64,000 bases of DNA from Siphonodentalium dalli. Lineage: Eukaryota > Mollusca > Scaphopoda > Gadilida > Siphonodentaliidae. A model generated the notes under the pieces. The model did not search any database. It saw only the letters and a list, made by a program, of their open reading frames with translations, and was not told the origin of the DNA. A program made the translations under genes and the position numbers. Position 1 is the first letter of the stretch. Every line of letters starts with the position of its first letter. The DNA lies in assembly GCA_032622095.1 (NCBI GenBank), contig CP136068.1:124317989-124381988 (forward strand), given 5' to 3'. Below are positions 11,301 to 23,144 of the stretch, piece after piece.

Positions 11301-12875
11301 GTTACGAGTAGAACCGCATCATATGAAAACCCGAATTAAAATTTCGCAACAACTATGTATTTGATTTGATATTTTGATAGCCAATTGTCTGCATATTTTC
11401 ATTAAAGCTAAGACCATATTTTATTGTGTACATTTAGTGGAATTTTCAGAATGTATATATACTCGCCAAATTGGCCAATGCACGTTTAAGGTACTCAATC
11501 CGATTCGATGGTCCGCATATAATCAGATTTTAACAACTACATTTTTTGAAATGCCGCTTCAGTTATCAGAACCGAGTGATTGCCCAAAAATAATGCTAAC
11601 CACAGTCAACCATATAGTATAAAATTGCCCAAAACCTGTTATTTATCAACATTTTGTTGAACGAAATTTTGCCGATTTGTCAAATATCTGACACAAAAAA
11701 GCCACTTGATTTTAGAGTTATCCATATTCATACGAAATTTGGTCAGAGAAGGTCTTCTCGTCGACTGTATCTTATCGCTCTGAGCTTTGACGGGTGGGTT
11801 CCTCGACTCGAATCAAATATTTGTTACCCCCCCGAAGCCAAGGAAATAGTAATTTGCGAGGGTTAATTCGAATTATGCATCTTTAACACGCCCAGACCAG
11901 CTAGAACATTGGTTCAGTGCTCGGCATGAACCATACCGTTGTAATTTCATTCGAATAAGGACGGAAAACATGTGTATATGCAAATCAACCAGAATACAAT
12001 ATAAATCAGCAATAGAGAAGTCGATGTTACGGCTAAGCGTGTTTCGTTCCCAACTGGTCGCTTCTGTGCTGGTCGGAAATGGTGACCACAAACACAGAAG
12101 TGACTTGCAATTTCATGGTGACTTGCACGATATCCACCATGTATACGACTATGATGACGAGTATATATGGATAATCCGATTCATTCAGACTGTAGTGTAT
12201 ACCGCATTGAATGGGCCAGACGCGTTTGGTTATGCCATTCGGTAATTTGGACTGCAGGTTTGTTTGATCATTGTATATAATAAACGAATGCCTTTCATTT
12301 CGGGTGATACCAAGCATGCATGTACTAATTATGGCATTCGTTGGTCGTACCATTGCTGAACAAAACTTGTTAATGGTTATATAACAAAAACCTGAAGAGA
12401 GCCACCTCCGCGCTTAATCGCATGTTCCCAAATGGGCAGCGGTAGCAAAATGGGCAAGGGGCAAAGCTTCAAATGCTAACTTTTCCTGAATACACACATA
12501 CATGTGTACAGGCGTTATAACTACATATGGGGATAAGAGGTGAACCCCTTGCAAGTTGCCACTGTTTTGGTTGCTGTTATAACAGCCACGTGTTTGCCAT
12601 CCTTTCAAATAAAAGTCTCCATCTGTGGCCATTTTTTTAATTCTACTTTTTTATTGGGAAGAAATCTGAATTGTGGTCTGCAGCAAGATTCAAATTTGAA
12701 ACACGGGGACAGCGGGGTGTGCTATTTTCGAAATGCAGAAAATGCAAAAATAATTACAACATTATGATTATCGGGATATATAGGACCCCATGTTATATAT
12801 CGACGAAGCCAAAAGATCACTTCCACGTGTTATCATGAGATAATTATGTTATATGTAATAAATAAATATACTTAC
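11301..12875. other. Non-coding, probably 3' side intron of the GTPase gene
   Basis: This stretch lies downstream of the - strand GTPase exon and should begin its first intron. I looked for a following exon encoding a Rho-type effector loop (xYVPTVF) and did not find it. Open frames at 11873-12353 and 12414-12632 show no G-box motifs. Confidence 0.4.
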
Positions 12876-12986
12876 CTCAGGATATTCACCATAGACATAT
12901 TGTTTGATTATAGCTGTCTTCCCACAACCACAGTCCCCGACGAGTACGAGTTTAGAACGATTCTGCTTAACCTCCGATGTAGCCAT
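12876..12986 (-). CDS. Rho/Rnd-like small GTPase, first coding exon
   Basis: On the - strand an ATG at 12986 opens 37 codons ending exactly at a donor reading GAG|GTAAG (12876/12875). Residues about 12-26 are KLVLVGDCGCGKTAI, the beta-1 strand plus P-loop (G1 box GxxxxGKT) of a Ras-superfamily GTPase. The GDxxCGKT form with a Cys before GKT is typical of the Rho family (GDGACGKT in Rho, GDxxCGKT in Rnd). The exon ends in YGEYPE, just before the expected switch I segment, which is where Rho and Rnd genes commonly have a phase-0 intron. Such proteins bind GTP and regulate actin and adhesion from the membrane. Whether this is a Rho, an Rnd or a lineage-specific member cannot be told from 37 residues. 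Later exons, expected at lower coordinates, were not found. Confidence 0.72.
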
Positions 12987-14146
12987 ACTCCGGAAATCAA
13001 TATATATATATTCACATAAATACACAAGATATCGAATTGTAAATTTACCACAGGTATGTATATTAACAATTCAGTGTCACTCACTGATTACTCTGATAAT
13101 GATAACAGTAGAACTTGAGGAGAAATTCCTCAATGAATATCAAGCCGATGGAGACAGAACTGTATAGTATTATCCAAATGGCGTGGCATGGTCAGTAATC
13201 TTGACCTCTCTTGCAGAAAGTAACATAGTTGTAGTTGTATCCATTTCCTGAATCAGTGTTATTAAGAACCGAAGTGATCTTCCTTTCGAAATAAAAAATA
13301 ACAAATTGTCACAGGTTGATATCCTGCTTGAAGCACAACCATAGGTCACAAAGGGTCACATAATCCGAACATTACAAATCCTCGTATTGTGATGTAGTAT
13401 TATATCAAAAATATCCTGAGACGAGAATGATCGCTCTCATGAATGAACTGTAACCACTCTGATTGATAACTGACACCAGAAAAACACCCAACTTTTACTA
13501 CAGTGGTAATTAAAACCACAAAGTTAAATCACACGCAAAACGACACTGCACCCATTTATTATCCCCGTTGCACATGAGGTACGCAATACAAAGTACTCCA
13601 TTCAACACACACCCGCTGTGTCGAGATGGTAGAATCTGTCGTCGCGCGATGCGTTTCGTTTCGTTTATGAATGGCTTCGGCTTTTTAGCGTCTCTATATA
13701 CTGCTTGCACAATCGGGTCTATTCACCTCTTCCTGTACTTCTACTGTCGGTCATCATTCTCTGTGGTAAAAATAGACCCGTCTCAGGCTGTAAAGCTATG
13801 GATAAGACTTCTGCCATCTATGTTGGGCGTTTCATCATGCCACGTGCATCATCATTTCATGAGCGCTATAGGCGTGGTATGCTGCAGGTGCAAGTTGCAA
13901 CTGCATGGAGGATTGCGTCGTATCTATTGGGACATACTCACTGGCAAGACAAATGTATGCCAGATTGCCAGTGTTCATGAACTCACGGAAAATAAGCGAA
14001 AAAATATATAGGCCGAGAGCTAATAGGGGTACACATGCAACCCCCCCCCCCAGACTTAACGTTACCACACTAATTGTGTTCCTTATTATGTCCTTCAACT
14101 TTCAAGCCATGTTACCACGAAAAAAAGTGGCCGTGTAGACTCCAGA
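12987..14146. other. Upstream region of the GTPase exon, no further exon seen
   Basis: This stretch precedes the GTPase start on the - strand and may hold its 5' UTR and promoter, but I can point to no specific element. Frames at 13568-14138 on both strands have no recognisable domain. A C run (14041-14051) is present. Confidence 0.35.
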
Positions 14147-14897
14147 CAAGATGGCGTCCATCATGGCCACCGTTTTTCAGACTAGGCCCCAAGTCAGTTT
14201 GATTCAAATTATAGCGGGAAACTCTTGTAAAATGTATACATATGTATATATTTTCGTGAAGCTAAGACACAATTCTACTTATATCGGGCAAAATTGAAAC
14301 TCCCCATCCAAGATGGCCGCCGAAATGGCCGCCGGAATTTGTAAATATGACGTTTTTTCACTAATATCTTCTGGATTAGTTTATGCTATTTGGAACTGGT
14401 TGCAAAATATGACTTTATTTTGTATTTTTTATATTAACTGATCATTGGAGCAATGAAATATGCAATAATTGAAGTCCTGGCCCCTTCCGATCCCTCAAAA
14501 ATTCGATTTTACACAACGCGGTAAACATTTCACAAAAAATCACGATTGGGATTCTAGTCATATTTCAGCAAGAAATGAACAGATCATTGTAAATGTAAGT
14601 GAGGCATATTATTACCTATATATATATATATTCCAACTCATTGGAACCAAAATTGTTACTTTGGCTAAAAATGGCTGCCAAAATGGCCGCCAAAATATGG
14701 AAAATGGTATATATTGCCCCAGCGAGTCATTAAATCGCTTACAAGTTGTGGACTTGTGGTTGATGTATAAAATTGACAGGAAACGGGCAGAACTTTGAGA
14801 CGGAACTGAGATAAACCATAATATTTTGCTAATCTGGCCCATTAGGATAAAAACAATTGATCAACTGGATACAATGAGGATGCCAAGATGGCAGCGA
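14147..14897. mobile_element. Family K 'aagatggccgcc' element, copy 1
   Basis: It contains repeated CCAAGATGGCCGCC-like motifs at about 14149, 14309, 14670 and 14879. A central block has CCCTCAAAAATTCGATTTTA and GGGATTCTAGTCATATTTCA. The same central block lies in a second copy at 58837-59873. No transposase frame is visible. Ends in this copy are poorly defined. Confidence 0.6.
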
Positions 14898-14907
14898 GGT
14901 AGTTACT

Positions 14908-15069
14908 GTAGGTGATGTGATTATGTATACAGGGAGTCATTAGATGGTCATGAATAGTGTGAATAGGTATACACGGAGTGAATATATGGTTATGAGGGGG
15001 GTGTCCATGGTGAAATGTATAGGTATACAAGGAGTGGTCATGGTCATGTGTGAGGTGAATTGGTAGGCA
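14908..15069. repeat. Short degenerate tandem repeat
   Basis: About three diverged units of 50-65 bases carry ATAGGTATACACGGAGTG-like motifs (TATACAGGGAGTCATTAG, AGGTATACAAGGAGTGG) spaced along the stretch. Confidence 0.5.
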
Positions 15070-16079
15070 AAGTGACCTCTTACAATCTTGAGAAATTGAA
15101 AAATTGTGAGATAGCTTGCAAATGCTTTTACCTTATGTTTGTATAAAACAATGCTTCTATTCCTAACCTGTCACAAAAGAAATGGGTCGACGACAGGCTC
15201 ATCATAAACTTTTCACCAGGTCATTGGAAATTAATTTATAGACTTAGTAACAGCACAAATGATACTAGTCTACTTTCATTTATGTTGCCATGGAAACGCC
15301 ATTTTTTGGGGTAACTATGCGATAAGAATCTTGTCAACATTGGTTTTAATATCACCAGTATTTGGCTTGAAGAAAACTTATATGTTGCCCAAAATCCCAA
15401 TTTTTTGTACGAAACCCATTTTTCTAGACAAATAACATGCAGGCCTCTATCACACGGCGTAATCGATCCGAGGATTCGAAGGTGTATATATAGCATGGCG
15501 GATTCGATGGGGTGCCTGCCAACAAGGGTGCGAGCGTTTGTGGTGCATTAATTTTGTTGTTATTAAATGTGGTAACTGCTAATAATATGGTCCCTGCTTG
15601 ACAATATCCACGTAAACAGTTGGCCGTTTTCCCAGTGGGTAGACCCTTCTCATATATGTATTATAATATAGACCGTCGAATATGTGTAGATATGGCGTAG
15701 GGTCTGTTGAGTTATCCTGTTAACCCACAAAGTATATTGTCAGCGAAAACAACCAGGATACTTGATAAAACGCTGGGTGATTCCAAATAAATTGTCATGG
15801 TTTTGCATTGTCTATAAGTCATGTGCGTTTATATAGGCGAATATCTTGCCAACTCGTACTGTGATTTTCAGCTCATAGCTCGATGGAATAACCGATATAA
15901 TGTGGCAGAAGTGAGGCGGGTGTACACACAAACGTCAACGCGGAGGTGTTGATATTGTCGACGAGGATTTGATATGCATATATCACAACAAATTTACTAC
16001 AGATGACACTGTGGTCCGTAACGTTAGCCTCTAAAATGAAGGGCGCTGGGGCGGCATGATATATATACACTCTTAAAAT
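15070..16079. other. Non-coding, nothing recognised
   Basis: No exon, RNA gene or repeat family recognised. Confidence 0.4.
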
Positions 16080-16290
16080 ATTTGATTTCATACGAAACCA
16101 AAATGGGTTTTGAGTCTTGTCACAGATATTGAACCCATTTTGATTCTGATCAAAACCAACAAAATGTTGTTTCGATCAAACCAAATCGTCAAAATAAAAA
16201 AATAAAATTCGATGATTTGGTTTATATGAAAACCAATTTGGTTCCATTTCTGTGACAAAATGCTGAAAACCATTTGGTTTTGATCACTTA
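16080..16290. repeat. Degenerate 'aaaaccaaa' repeat, second locus
   Basis: Motifs such as GATCAAAACCAACAAAATG, GATCAAACCAAATCG, GAAAACCAATTTGGTTCC and CATTTGGTTTTGATCA alternate in orientation, resembling 11070-11300. Confidence 0.45.
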
Positions 16291-16968
16291 TTCCAGTGAT
16301 TTCTTGAGCGCACTTCCCTGTGCATTGTTCAGTCCAGTATATTCGTATCAAAGTTACTTCATATCGAAATGAACAATACTCACTGGGGGCCACCGCTCCT
16401 GCTAAATCGGTCCGAAATCGCATAATCGTCCAGTGCTTTTCCGGCGAGAGAAAGTCTACCGTGCTCAGAAATTGAGTTCAGGAAGCGTAAATATGAGAAG
16501 TTTATATAAGAAAAGTACGTTTCTCCCTCAATAAAAGGTCATTATGTATATATGTAAAGCGGCTGTTGGTCCGCAGGTTTCAACAAAAATGCAAATCTTT
16601 GTATGTGTTTCCAACTTCACCATTTCCAGTGCTTTTTACTATGACAAATCCGAAAGCATTCTGAGTGGAACATGTGCTCAATTTTACACAATCATCAGTT
16701 TATTGTCTTCTTTGTATTGTTTTTATATTGCCGATCAGAATCATTGTCATGTGGGGTTCGTAAGTGTGTTAAAACAAGGTTTATAAAATATCACAAAATG
16801 ATACATTGACTTTGCGATAACAAGCTATATACATGGTGGGTGCGCATTCGGCGAAAGGGCACCGGTGCGAAATCGTTACTTCGGTGTGCTTTCATGTTGA
16901 TTTCGATGCTTTTCAGTGCCCATGGACGAAGCTAATTTTGCTGATATGCAGGTACGTGGCGCCTGGGA
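16291..16968. other. Non-coding, nothing recognised
   Basis: A frame at 16544-16786 on the + strand has no recognisable domain and no supporting splice context. Confidence 0.4.
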
Positions 16969-17160
16969 TTATATCATAGGGGTGTATTCCACCCCCAGCA
17001 AATCTTTTCTATATTTAGTCCAAATTTTGGTCTGAAATTTGCTATCAATTGGAAATATACCAACATTAGGTGGTGGTGGTGGTGGTGGTTGGAAATTTCC
17101 ATCATCTGGAAAGTTCAAACCCAGTGGTCCCCTATTTGAACCCCTCTGCATGGGCGGCTA
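16969..17160. repeat. Fragment of the 'ttggaaatttcc' repeat with a GGT microsatellite
   Basis: GGTACGTGGCGCC just upstream, TTGGAAATTTCCATC and GGGGTGTATTCCACCCCC match the style of the block at 1747-2816. A (GGT)n tract lies at about 17070-17090. Confidence 0.5.
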
Positions 17161-17657
17161 ACAATTTTGAATCGGATGTCTTTAGTGAATATGTGGGGTG
17201 TCTTGTGGGCCACCTTACACCACTCTTTGTTTGACCTAAATCGGTAAAGAGCAGAGAACTAGCAACACTCTTTATTTGAGTGAAATATTAAAAATTTCAA
17301 ATAATGAATAGAAGTCACTTAGCCGCCCTATATATTTTGCAATGGTAACATCTATATTTGCTCTGCAAAAAGACAAATGCACGCATACATGTATTAGATA
17401 AAATGTCATTATTATCGGCTGTAACGACTATAACTTATACTAAATTCTTGATAAATTATGTGCAATATCGAAACTATTTATCGTGGGTGCACATATGCGC
17501 AGTGAAGCTTATCATTTTTGCTCGTTTTCGAGCTTGAGCCATACTAATTTCTCACTGGAGCCACCGTGTTCTTATCTTTGAATGTGCCTCCTGTAGACCT
17601 GTTAAGATTATTGGTATATATGTTTGCATTTTCGTGTCCCGGAGATAACAAACTTAC
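17161..17657. other. Non-coding, nothing recognised
   Basis: No exon or repeat family recognised. Confidence 0.4.
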
Positions 17658-17826
17658 CAGAAAACGATGGTTTTCCCATTGGAATGTCCAATTTCTGGTC
17701 TGAAACAAACTTTATCACCGACGGTAATGCCGAAAACGATGTGATAAACTCCTGATTGTTCAATCTTCCGTGAGCGCTACAAATCAAATTCAACACATGC
17801 ACACGGATACAAACGGTCATGTTCAA
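17658..17826 (-). CDS. Candidate coding exon, unknown protein
   Basis: On the - strand an ATG at 17826 runs open for 56 codons to a good donor, TTTTCTG|GTAAGT at 17658/17657. Alternatively a TTTGATTTGTAG acceptor would start the exon at 17776, giving 119 bases. The deduced residues include FSALPSVIKFVSDQKLDIPM, which look like ordinary protein rather than repeat. The first 20 residues could be a weak signal peptide, if the ATG is used. I do not recognise the family. It could be a chance frame. Conservation of the frame in a relative would settle it. Confidence 0.28.
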
Positions 17827-18158
17827 AAATCACAATTCAATTTTGAAAGAATAATTTTGATTTTTAAGAAAATACGTACCATTTTAAGTTCCGTCACGCA
17901 CATTTTTTATGGCATTGCATAGAGGGCAACTTGGCATTTATCGATGCGCACTGCCATGGACGATATTGCGATTTCGGACGTATTTTGCAGGAGCGGTGGC
18001 CCCCAGTGAATACAAAGGGAATATATATAGCACGTATATATTTAAATTTTATTAGTAAAAAAAATGCCAATAACGAAAGGAAAACAACATTAATTGGTAA
18101 AAACAAAAGAAATTGCATTGGTAAAGTGTTAGAAAAACGGTGTTTACACGACCCACCA
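17827..18158. other. Non-coding, nothing recognised
   Basis: No further exon seen next to the candidate exon. No repeat family recognised. Confidence 0.35.
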
Positions 18159-18246
18159 CCCCGGGAGAGTAAGTTTTTTCACCCAGGTCTGGGACACCCA
18201 CCCGGGACCGTAAGTTTTTTCCACCCAGGTCTGGGACACCCACCCC
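18159..18246. repeat. Two-unit tandem duplication of about 43 bases
   Basis: The string AGGTCTGGGACACCCACCC and the upstream GTAAGTTTTTT occur twice in direct order (about 18170-18203 and 18210-18245). A diverged CGGGGACACCCACCC occurs alone near 19483, so the unit is probably part of a dispersed repeat. Confidence 0.65.
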
Positions 18247-19075
18247 CAAAATTGATGAAAATATTGTAAATTCTACTAAAGAATGTGTTGTTGGCAGAGT
18301 AAGGGTCTCTCATTGTGTCTGCACCGGAACTGAGAGAACGCTGATCAAGTACACCCACAAAAAATAAACAAACAAAGCACATGACTGAAAAATATGCCAA
18401 CAAAACCAGTGACAAAACCTTTAAAAACCCAAATATTTATGGTTATAAAGGTAAAATATCCACTTTAACAGGATATTTGTGTCCCTTATTAGCAATAGGT
18501 TAAAATTTGTGCATGTGTAAAGTAAAAATACCATCAATTTGATTAAATAAACACGTTTCCAGTCCTCTCCATGTGGGAAATCACTGGTGAGCAATGATGA
18601 GCTCCCCTTAAAATCATTCCAGTCGAGTGGCGAGTAGCTCTCCTACAAAATGTTGAGGCGAGTAGTATCCCAGGAGGAGATGCCGAAGGCATCTCCCGAG
18701 GGCCTGAGGGGGAGAGTACGGGAGGGGGTCAGGGGGCCTCCCCTGAAACTTTTGAAAATTAGATGCTCTGAGATTGAATCTGGAGCCTTTTAATGCTCCA
18801 ATCACCAGCTGCAATCACTGTTCAAATAACGATTTTGTGTCAATAAGTGACAAAAATGCAATGCCACATTGCTAATAGTACACAAGCAAGTAAGTTGGTA
18901 TATTTGAAATAAAGTTATCTGATATATTACGCACATTTGAAACATGTGTATTCTGAGTTATCGACAGTATTTTATTGAACCACGTATTGCCGATGTGAAT
19001 CGGAATCAGTTCGATTTTGAATTAATTCCTCGATCTATTTTAGTAAATGGCGCATATAATAAAAAGAAAACCTTC
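18247..19075. other. Non-coding, nothing recognised
   Basis: A - strand frame at 18614-18814 is proline-rich by base composition only. No domain, exon or RNA gene seen. Confidence 0.4.
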
Positions 19076-19140
19076 GTGGTCATAGTGAGATACTAGAATC
19101 ATCATCCCTCGTGATGATTCCAGTATCTCACTGTGACCAC
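19076..19140. repeat. 65-base near-perfect hairpin
   Basis: Arms of 29 bases, GTGGTCATAGTGAGATACTA onward and the inverse ending CAGTATCTCACTGTGACCAC, pair with two mismatches (one would be G:U in RNA) around a 7-base loop. The size and loop match an animal pre-miRNA, but a small foldback repeat is equally possible. Nothing in the sequence shows transcription. Confidence 0.5.
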
Positions 19141-19617
19141 TCATGAGATACTTCCGGTATTCACTCAAAACACGCAGGTATCCTCTATGTATAATAAGTT
19201 TAAAAAGCCATGATAAACTATGAGAAAAGTTGAGAATGGATTTTTTTTTCATTGCAATTTTTTTCCTCGACCAAAACCGTACCCACCCCATGGTTTCAAC
19301 TGTTAAAGGGAGAAATTGTGGACAAAAAAATTAAATATAGAGCCCCTCGCTTGTATAAGGCTATAGCATGCACTACTATATGAATCTGATTGTTTCAATT
19401 CATTTTGAAGCTGTAATTTGTCTTAGAAATGATTTTTGAAAAAAAATGCATGACATCAGAAAAAAAATCTGCATTCCGGGCTCGGGGACACCCACCCACC
19501 CGGTCCTTGTATCCTGTAATTTTTTTGTCGACCCCCCCCCCCGGTTTATACTAATGTATTCAACACGCGATTTTTTTTATATTGGAGAACTATAAATATA
19601 AGAACAACGTTTATCGA

Positions 19618-19998
19618 GTTGTCCTTACTTTTACTCAGTGGAGAGGTTTTTACAGACTTTTATATATTTGGTTTGTTGCACCTGTGGTACCGGGTGGTGG
19701 TTCCACCAATAAAAGAGGGGTTTTGACCAAATTACAAGCTCCTGTGTATATATATATAGTTAATTGTCTTGTTGAGATGATTAAAGGGACCCAGTGCACG
19801 AGCAGGGGTAAATATGCAACAAACCAAATATATAAAAGTCTGTAAAAACCTCTCCACTGAGTAAAAGTAAGGACAACTGGAATTTGGTCAAAACCCCTCT
19901 TTTATTGGCGGAACCACCACTCGGGACCACAGGTGACCTGTGTTCCCGGGTGGTGGTTCCGCCAATAAAAGAGGGGTTTTGACCAAATTCCAAGCTCC
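19618..19998. mobile_element. Compound inverted repeat ('ccaataaaagaggggttt' family)
   Basis: Arms at 19618-19685 and 19808-19878 (GTAAAAACCTCTCCACTGAG and its inverse) flank one copy of a GGTTCCACCAATAAAAGAGG unit. Right next to them a second palindrome (19880-19998) is made of two inverted copies of GGTTCCGCCAATAAAAGAGG around ACAGGTGACCTGT. The layout suggests one foldback element inserted in another, or repeated inversion. Confidence 0.65.
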
Positions 19999-20514
19999 TG
20001 TGGTCCGACGTTGCTTTGTTATCCCGGCCTTCACTGAAAAGTTTTAGAGTTATAACTTAATTATATATTGGTATAGCTTTCCCCATTCATGATATGACTA
20101 TATTATAATATGGAGACACTTTAAAAGCATTGTGTATTTGAGATATGTTATTTGAAATGATAATAGCGAATGTGATTTCCTTAGTGTTTGACAAATTTAT
20201 CAAACTGATATATGTTATTGTGTAATGATATTCATTTATATTTGTATGTCGGGAAAATGATATGATTGTTGTCGAACTGAGTGAATGTGTGGTCATGTAT
20301 AATATTCACTGTGTAACATGCTGAGCTTGTCTCACTCTTGCCCTAATAAATTGTGTAATCAATATTACACTTCGTTTTCATCTGAATTCCTGTAACATAC
20401 TGTTATTGGAATATCAACGTTATCTCACGATAGATCACCATAGTTTTCCAGAGTAGGTTAGTTTCAGGGAGCAAGGGGAGTAATTGGACCATAAGGAATC
20501 CCCAATTAATATCA
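19999..20514. other. Non-coding, nothing recognised
   Basis: AT-rich. The - strand frame at 20087-20296 is low complexity. No gene seen. Confidence 0.4.
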
Positions 20515-20655
20515 ACTATTGTAGCATTATAGTTGGCATTACGTTGGCAGAACGTTGGAAAACCACGGTTGGCAATGTGTTGGAAAACCACGGTTGGGAA
20601 ATTAAAGTTGGCCGAACGTTGGCATAATTATTTTGCCAACGTAATGCCAACATAC
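20515..20655. repeat. Short tandem 'acgttgg' repeat
   Basis: Units such as GTTGGCATTACGTTGGCAGA, ACGTTGGAAAACCACGGTTGG and GCCGAACGTTGGCATAAT follow one another, ending in the inverted TTTTGCCAACGTAATGCC. Confidence 0.55.
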
Positions 20656-20774
20656 TAAATATTGCTATCCGGGTGTACAGACGTACTTTTTCATATGGGT
20701 GATTACCATTTTTTTTTACCACAAACAATACGATTTAGTACTTACCCCAAACCCCTGTGCCGATTTCAACCAAA

Positions 20775-20900
20775 TTTGATCTGGTGATTGAGTCGGAATA
20801 ATTACCACAAAGCTATAGTAAACCCAATCATGGTATTGCAAATACCACAAAATTACCATGGTAACTATGGTAAAACCATGCATAGTTACCATATATATAT
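20775..20900. repeat. 'accatggtaacta' degenerate repeat
   Basis: Repeated and partly palindromic AATTACCATGGTAACTATGG, AAACCATGCATAGTTACCAT and similar words lie in direct succession. Function unknown. Confidence 0.45.
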
Positions 20901-21743
20901 AGGCCAACTATAGAAAACCATGGGCAATTTGTAGTTGTTGTTACAAGTTACGATAGATGGCCATCATTATTAGTTATGGAAAATGCTGTGTAAATGAAGA
21001 ATTGTCCTCACCAACTGACAAATGTGTCTACTAAATAATTTCCAATCACATTTTAACCTTTGACAATATGCCTAGATATAGATATTTTTAGTATGGGCTA
21101 TTCTGACCACATTTTGGGACTTATATCAGGCCTACTTGTCTTGACTCTTGTCTTGCATGTCCATCAATTGTCACTTCGTCTGGAATGATGTGAGGAAAGA
21201 GGTGGAAGATAAATCGTTTTCAGTATGATAATATCACAAAAGTGAGCAAAACCGTGAAAAATCGGTAACCTTTATCGGCAGACCACAGTGAATATTGGGT
21301 ACGCAATTTAGAAAGTACGCTAGTTTTACGATCACGTGACTAATTCGGTCAATCGGAAGTTGGAGAATTTTAGCTTGATGTGTTCTTCCTGTCATCGGTT
21401 GTTTCAAGTTGCACATAAAAGCGATAAATATTGCGAGTGCGGATGAGAGGGCAGTATGTCACAATGAATCTAGGGTCATTGTCTTTGCTACAACTTGATG
21501 AAGAGGTGTTTATGTTATGCGTCGTATTGTATTGCGCACGTGCATCACTGCGTGCCAAAACTGGTTTGCTTCATTCTCGCCACAAAAATGTCACACACAC
21601 GGTCACAAATTTCCTGGAAATTTACTCTTTAGATATAGGTCTTGTCAAATGTATATAGTTAAACGTTCACTGCTTGTTCTATTATACATGTTTGCTATAT
21701 ATTTACCAAAACTGGATTCAGTCTTGAGTCCAGACAAATGGAA
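20901..21743. other. Non-coding, left flank of the 4.25 kb element
   Basis: No exon or repeat recognised. It ends with TGGAA at 21739-21743, the left target duplication of the element that follows. Confidence 0.4.
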
Positions 21744-23144
21744 CAGGTCGGGCACACATCCAAAACGGTCTACGTAGTACGTAGCTCGTTTTGTCTACTG
21801 TAGCCCGATTGAGCTATGTTTTTAATGTGATTTACACACCTCCATCGATTATCGTCATACCACGAGAAAAGCGCATTTCGATTTTTTTTTTTATTAGTTG
21901 TGTACCACTAAAAAGCACTATTGCGTCTACAAAGAAGCAAAAAAAACTCAACGGCTCACCACGGCTTAGGCGCAATTAACGATGTTTTAATTAAGACCTG
22001 TTAGCGTTTGGTAGTGACTTTCCCGAAAATATCAGATTTTGCCATAAAAAGTAGGAAACAATCCATTTGTTTTTGCAGGATATTTATTTTTGAAGGTCAA
22101 GAATGTCCGGTTTATGTGGCTTAGGCCAAAAAAAAAACCGTCTCTGTTTCCGGTACCCGGCCTGGCTGAGATTTTCTTGCCGGCCTCAAATTTTTTTTTT
22201 CTTCAGACGGCTAGTCAGTCTGCATGCACATTAACCTGTCCGTGTTTAATATTTCCCAATCCCAAAAGCATCAATCAATAAAGACGCAACTGACGCATGG
22301 GTGAGTATATACGATCGCGTATTCCAGATATAAATGAGAAACCCGCGGTCGGCATTGCTACGCATCGAATAGCGTCGTGTATTTCAAACTATAAACTGGC
22401 GAGTTACTTCGGAATTCCCACGTCGTTTATGGGCTGTGTTTGTAAAAAATTACAATGTATTATAGCGCCTCAAACTTAAATCCTTCGCGGAATTGGGCAG
22501 TGTTCCCAGAAACGTAAACCTGGATGACACGAATTCCTGGAATCGGGCTAAATATAGAACGTACGACATCGCATCGAAATATACTATTAACACTGCCCGT
22601 CTACAGTTTATTTCTGAAACTGACACGATTGATTGTGTATTCGGGGACTCGCGAGTAAAATTGTATATATACAATGTACCATGCACGAGAGACAACAATG
22701 TACGCGATAAAATCAAGCAGTGAAAACACGTGCGTTTTGGCGGGAAAATTACTGTCCGTGATTAAGCTATATTATATCATTTGTGGAGATCTTGAAATGA
22801 ATACACGGAGCAACATTCTGTACGCAATGCAAGGCCCATTTTAAATATATGCGGATCTCTATATATAAAGGGAACTTTACCACATTCCGCGTCGGATATA
22901 TTTACATGACGTTTGCGAGCATAAAAGGCATGTACCGTACTTACATGTTGCCTATAAACGGACTTCTGATACTAAAATCGCTTGCTCAGAAGTTATCACA
23001 AGTACATGGCACCCATTGCCATTGTGATGATGCCAGCTAGAATGCTTATGTTTTCGTATGGCTGGCACAACGTTGTGATTTAATTTTATAATTTTTAATA
23101 CTAAATGTTGTCACATGCTGTCGGGGATATACATGTAGGGGAGT

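Noticed and set aside
13568-14138. Cluster of long frames on both strands upstream of the GTPase exon
   Set aside because: The frames overlap each other in several phases and share no known motif. Splice borders are absent.
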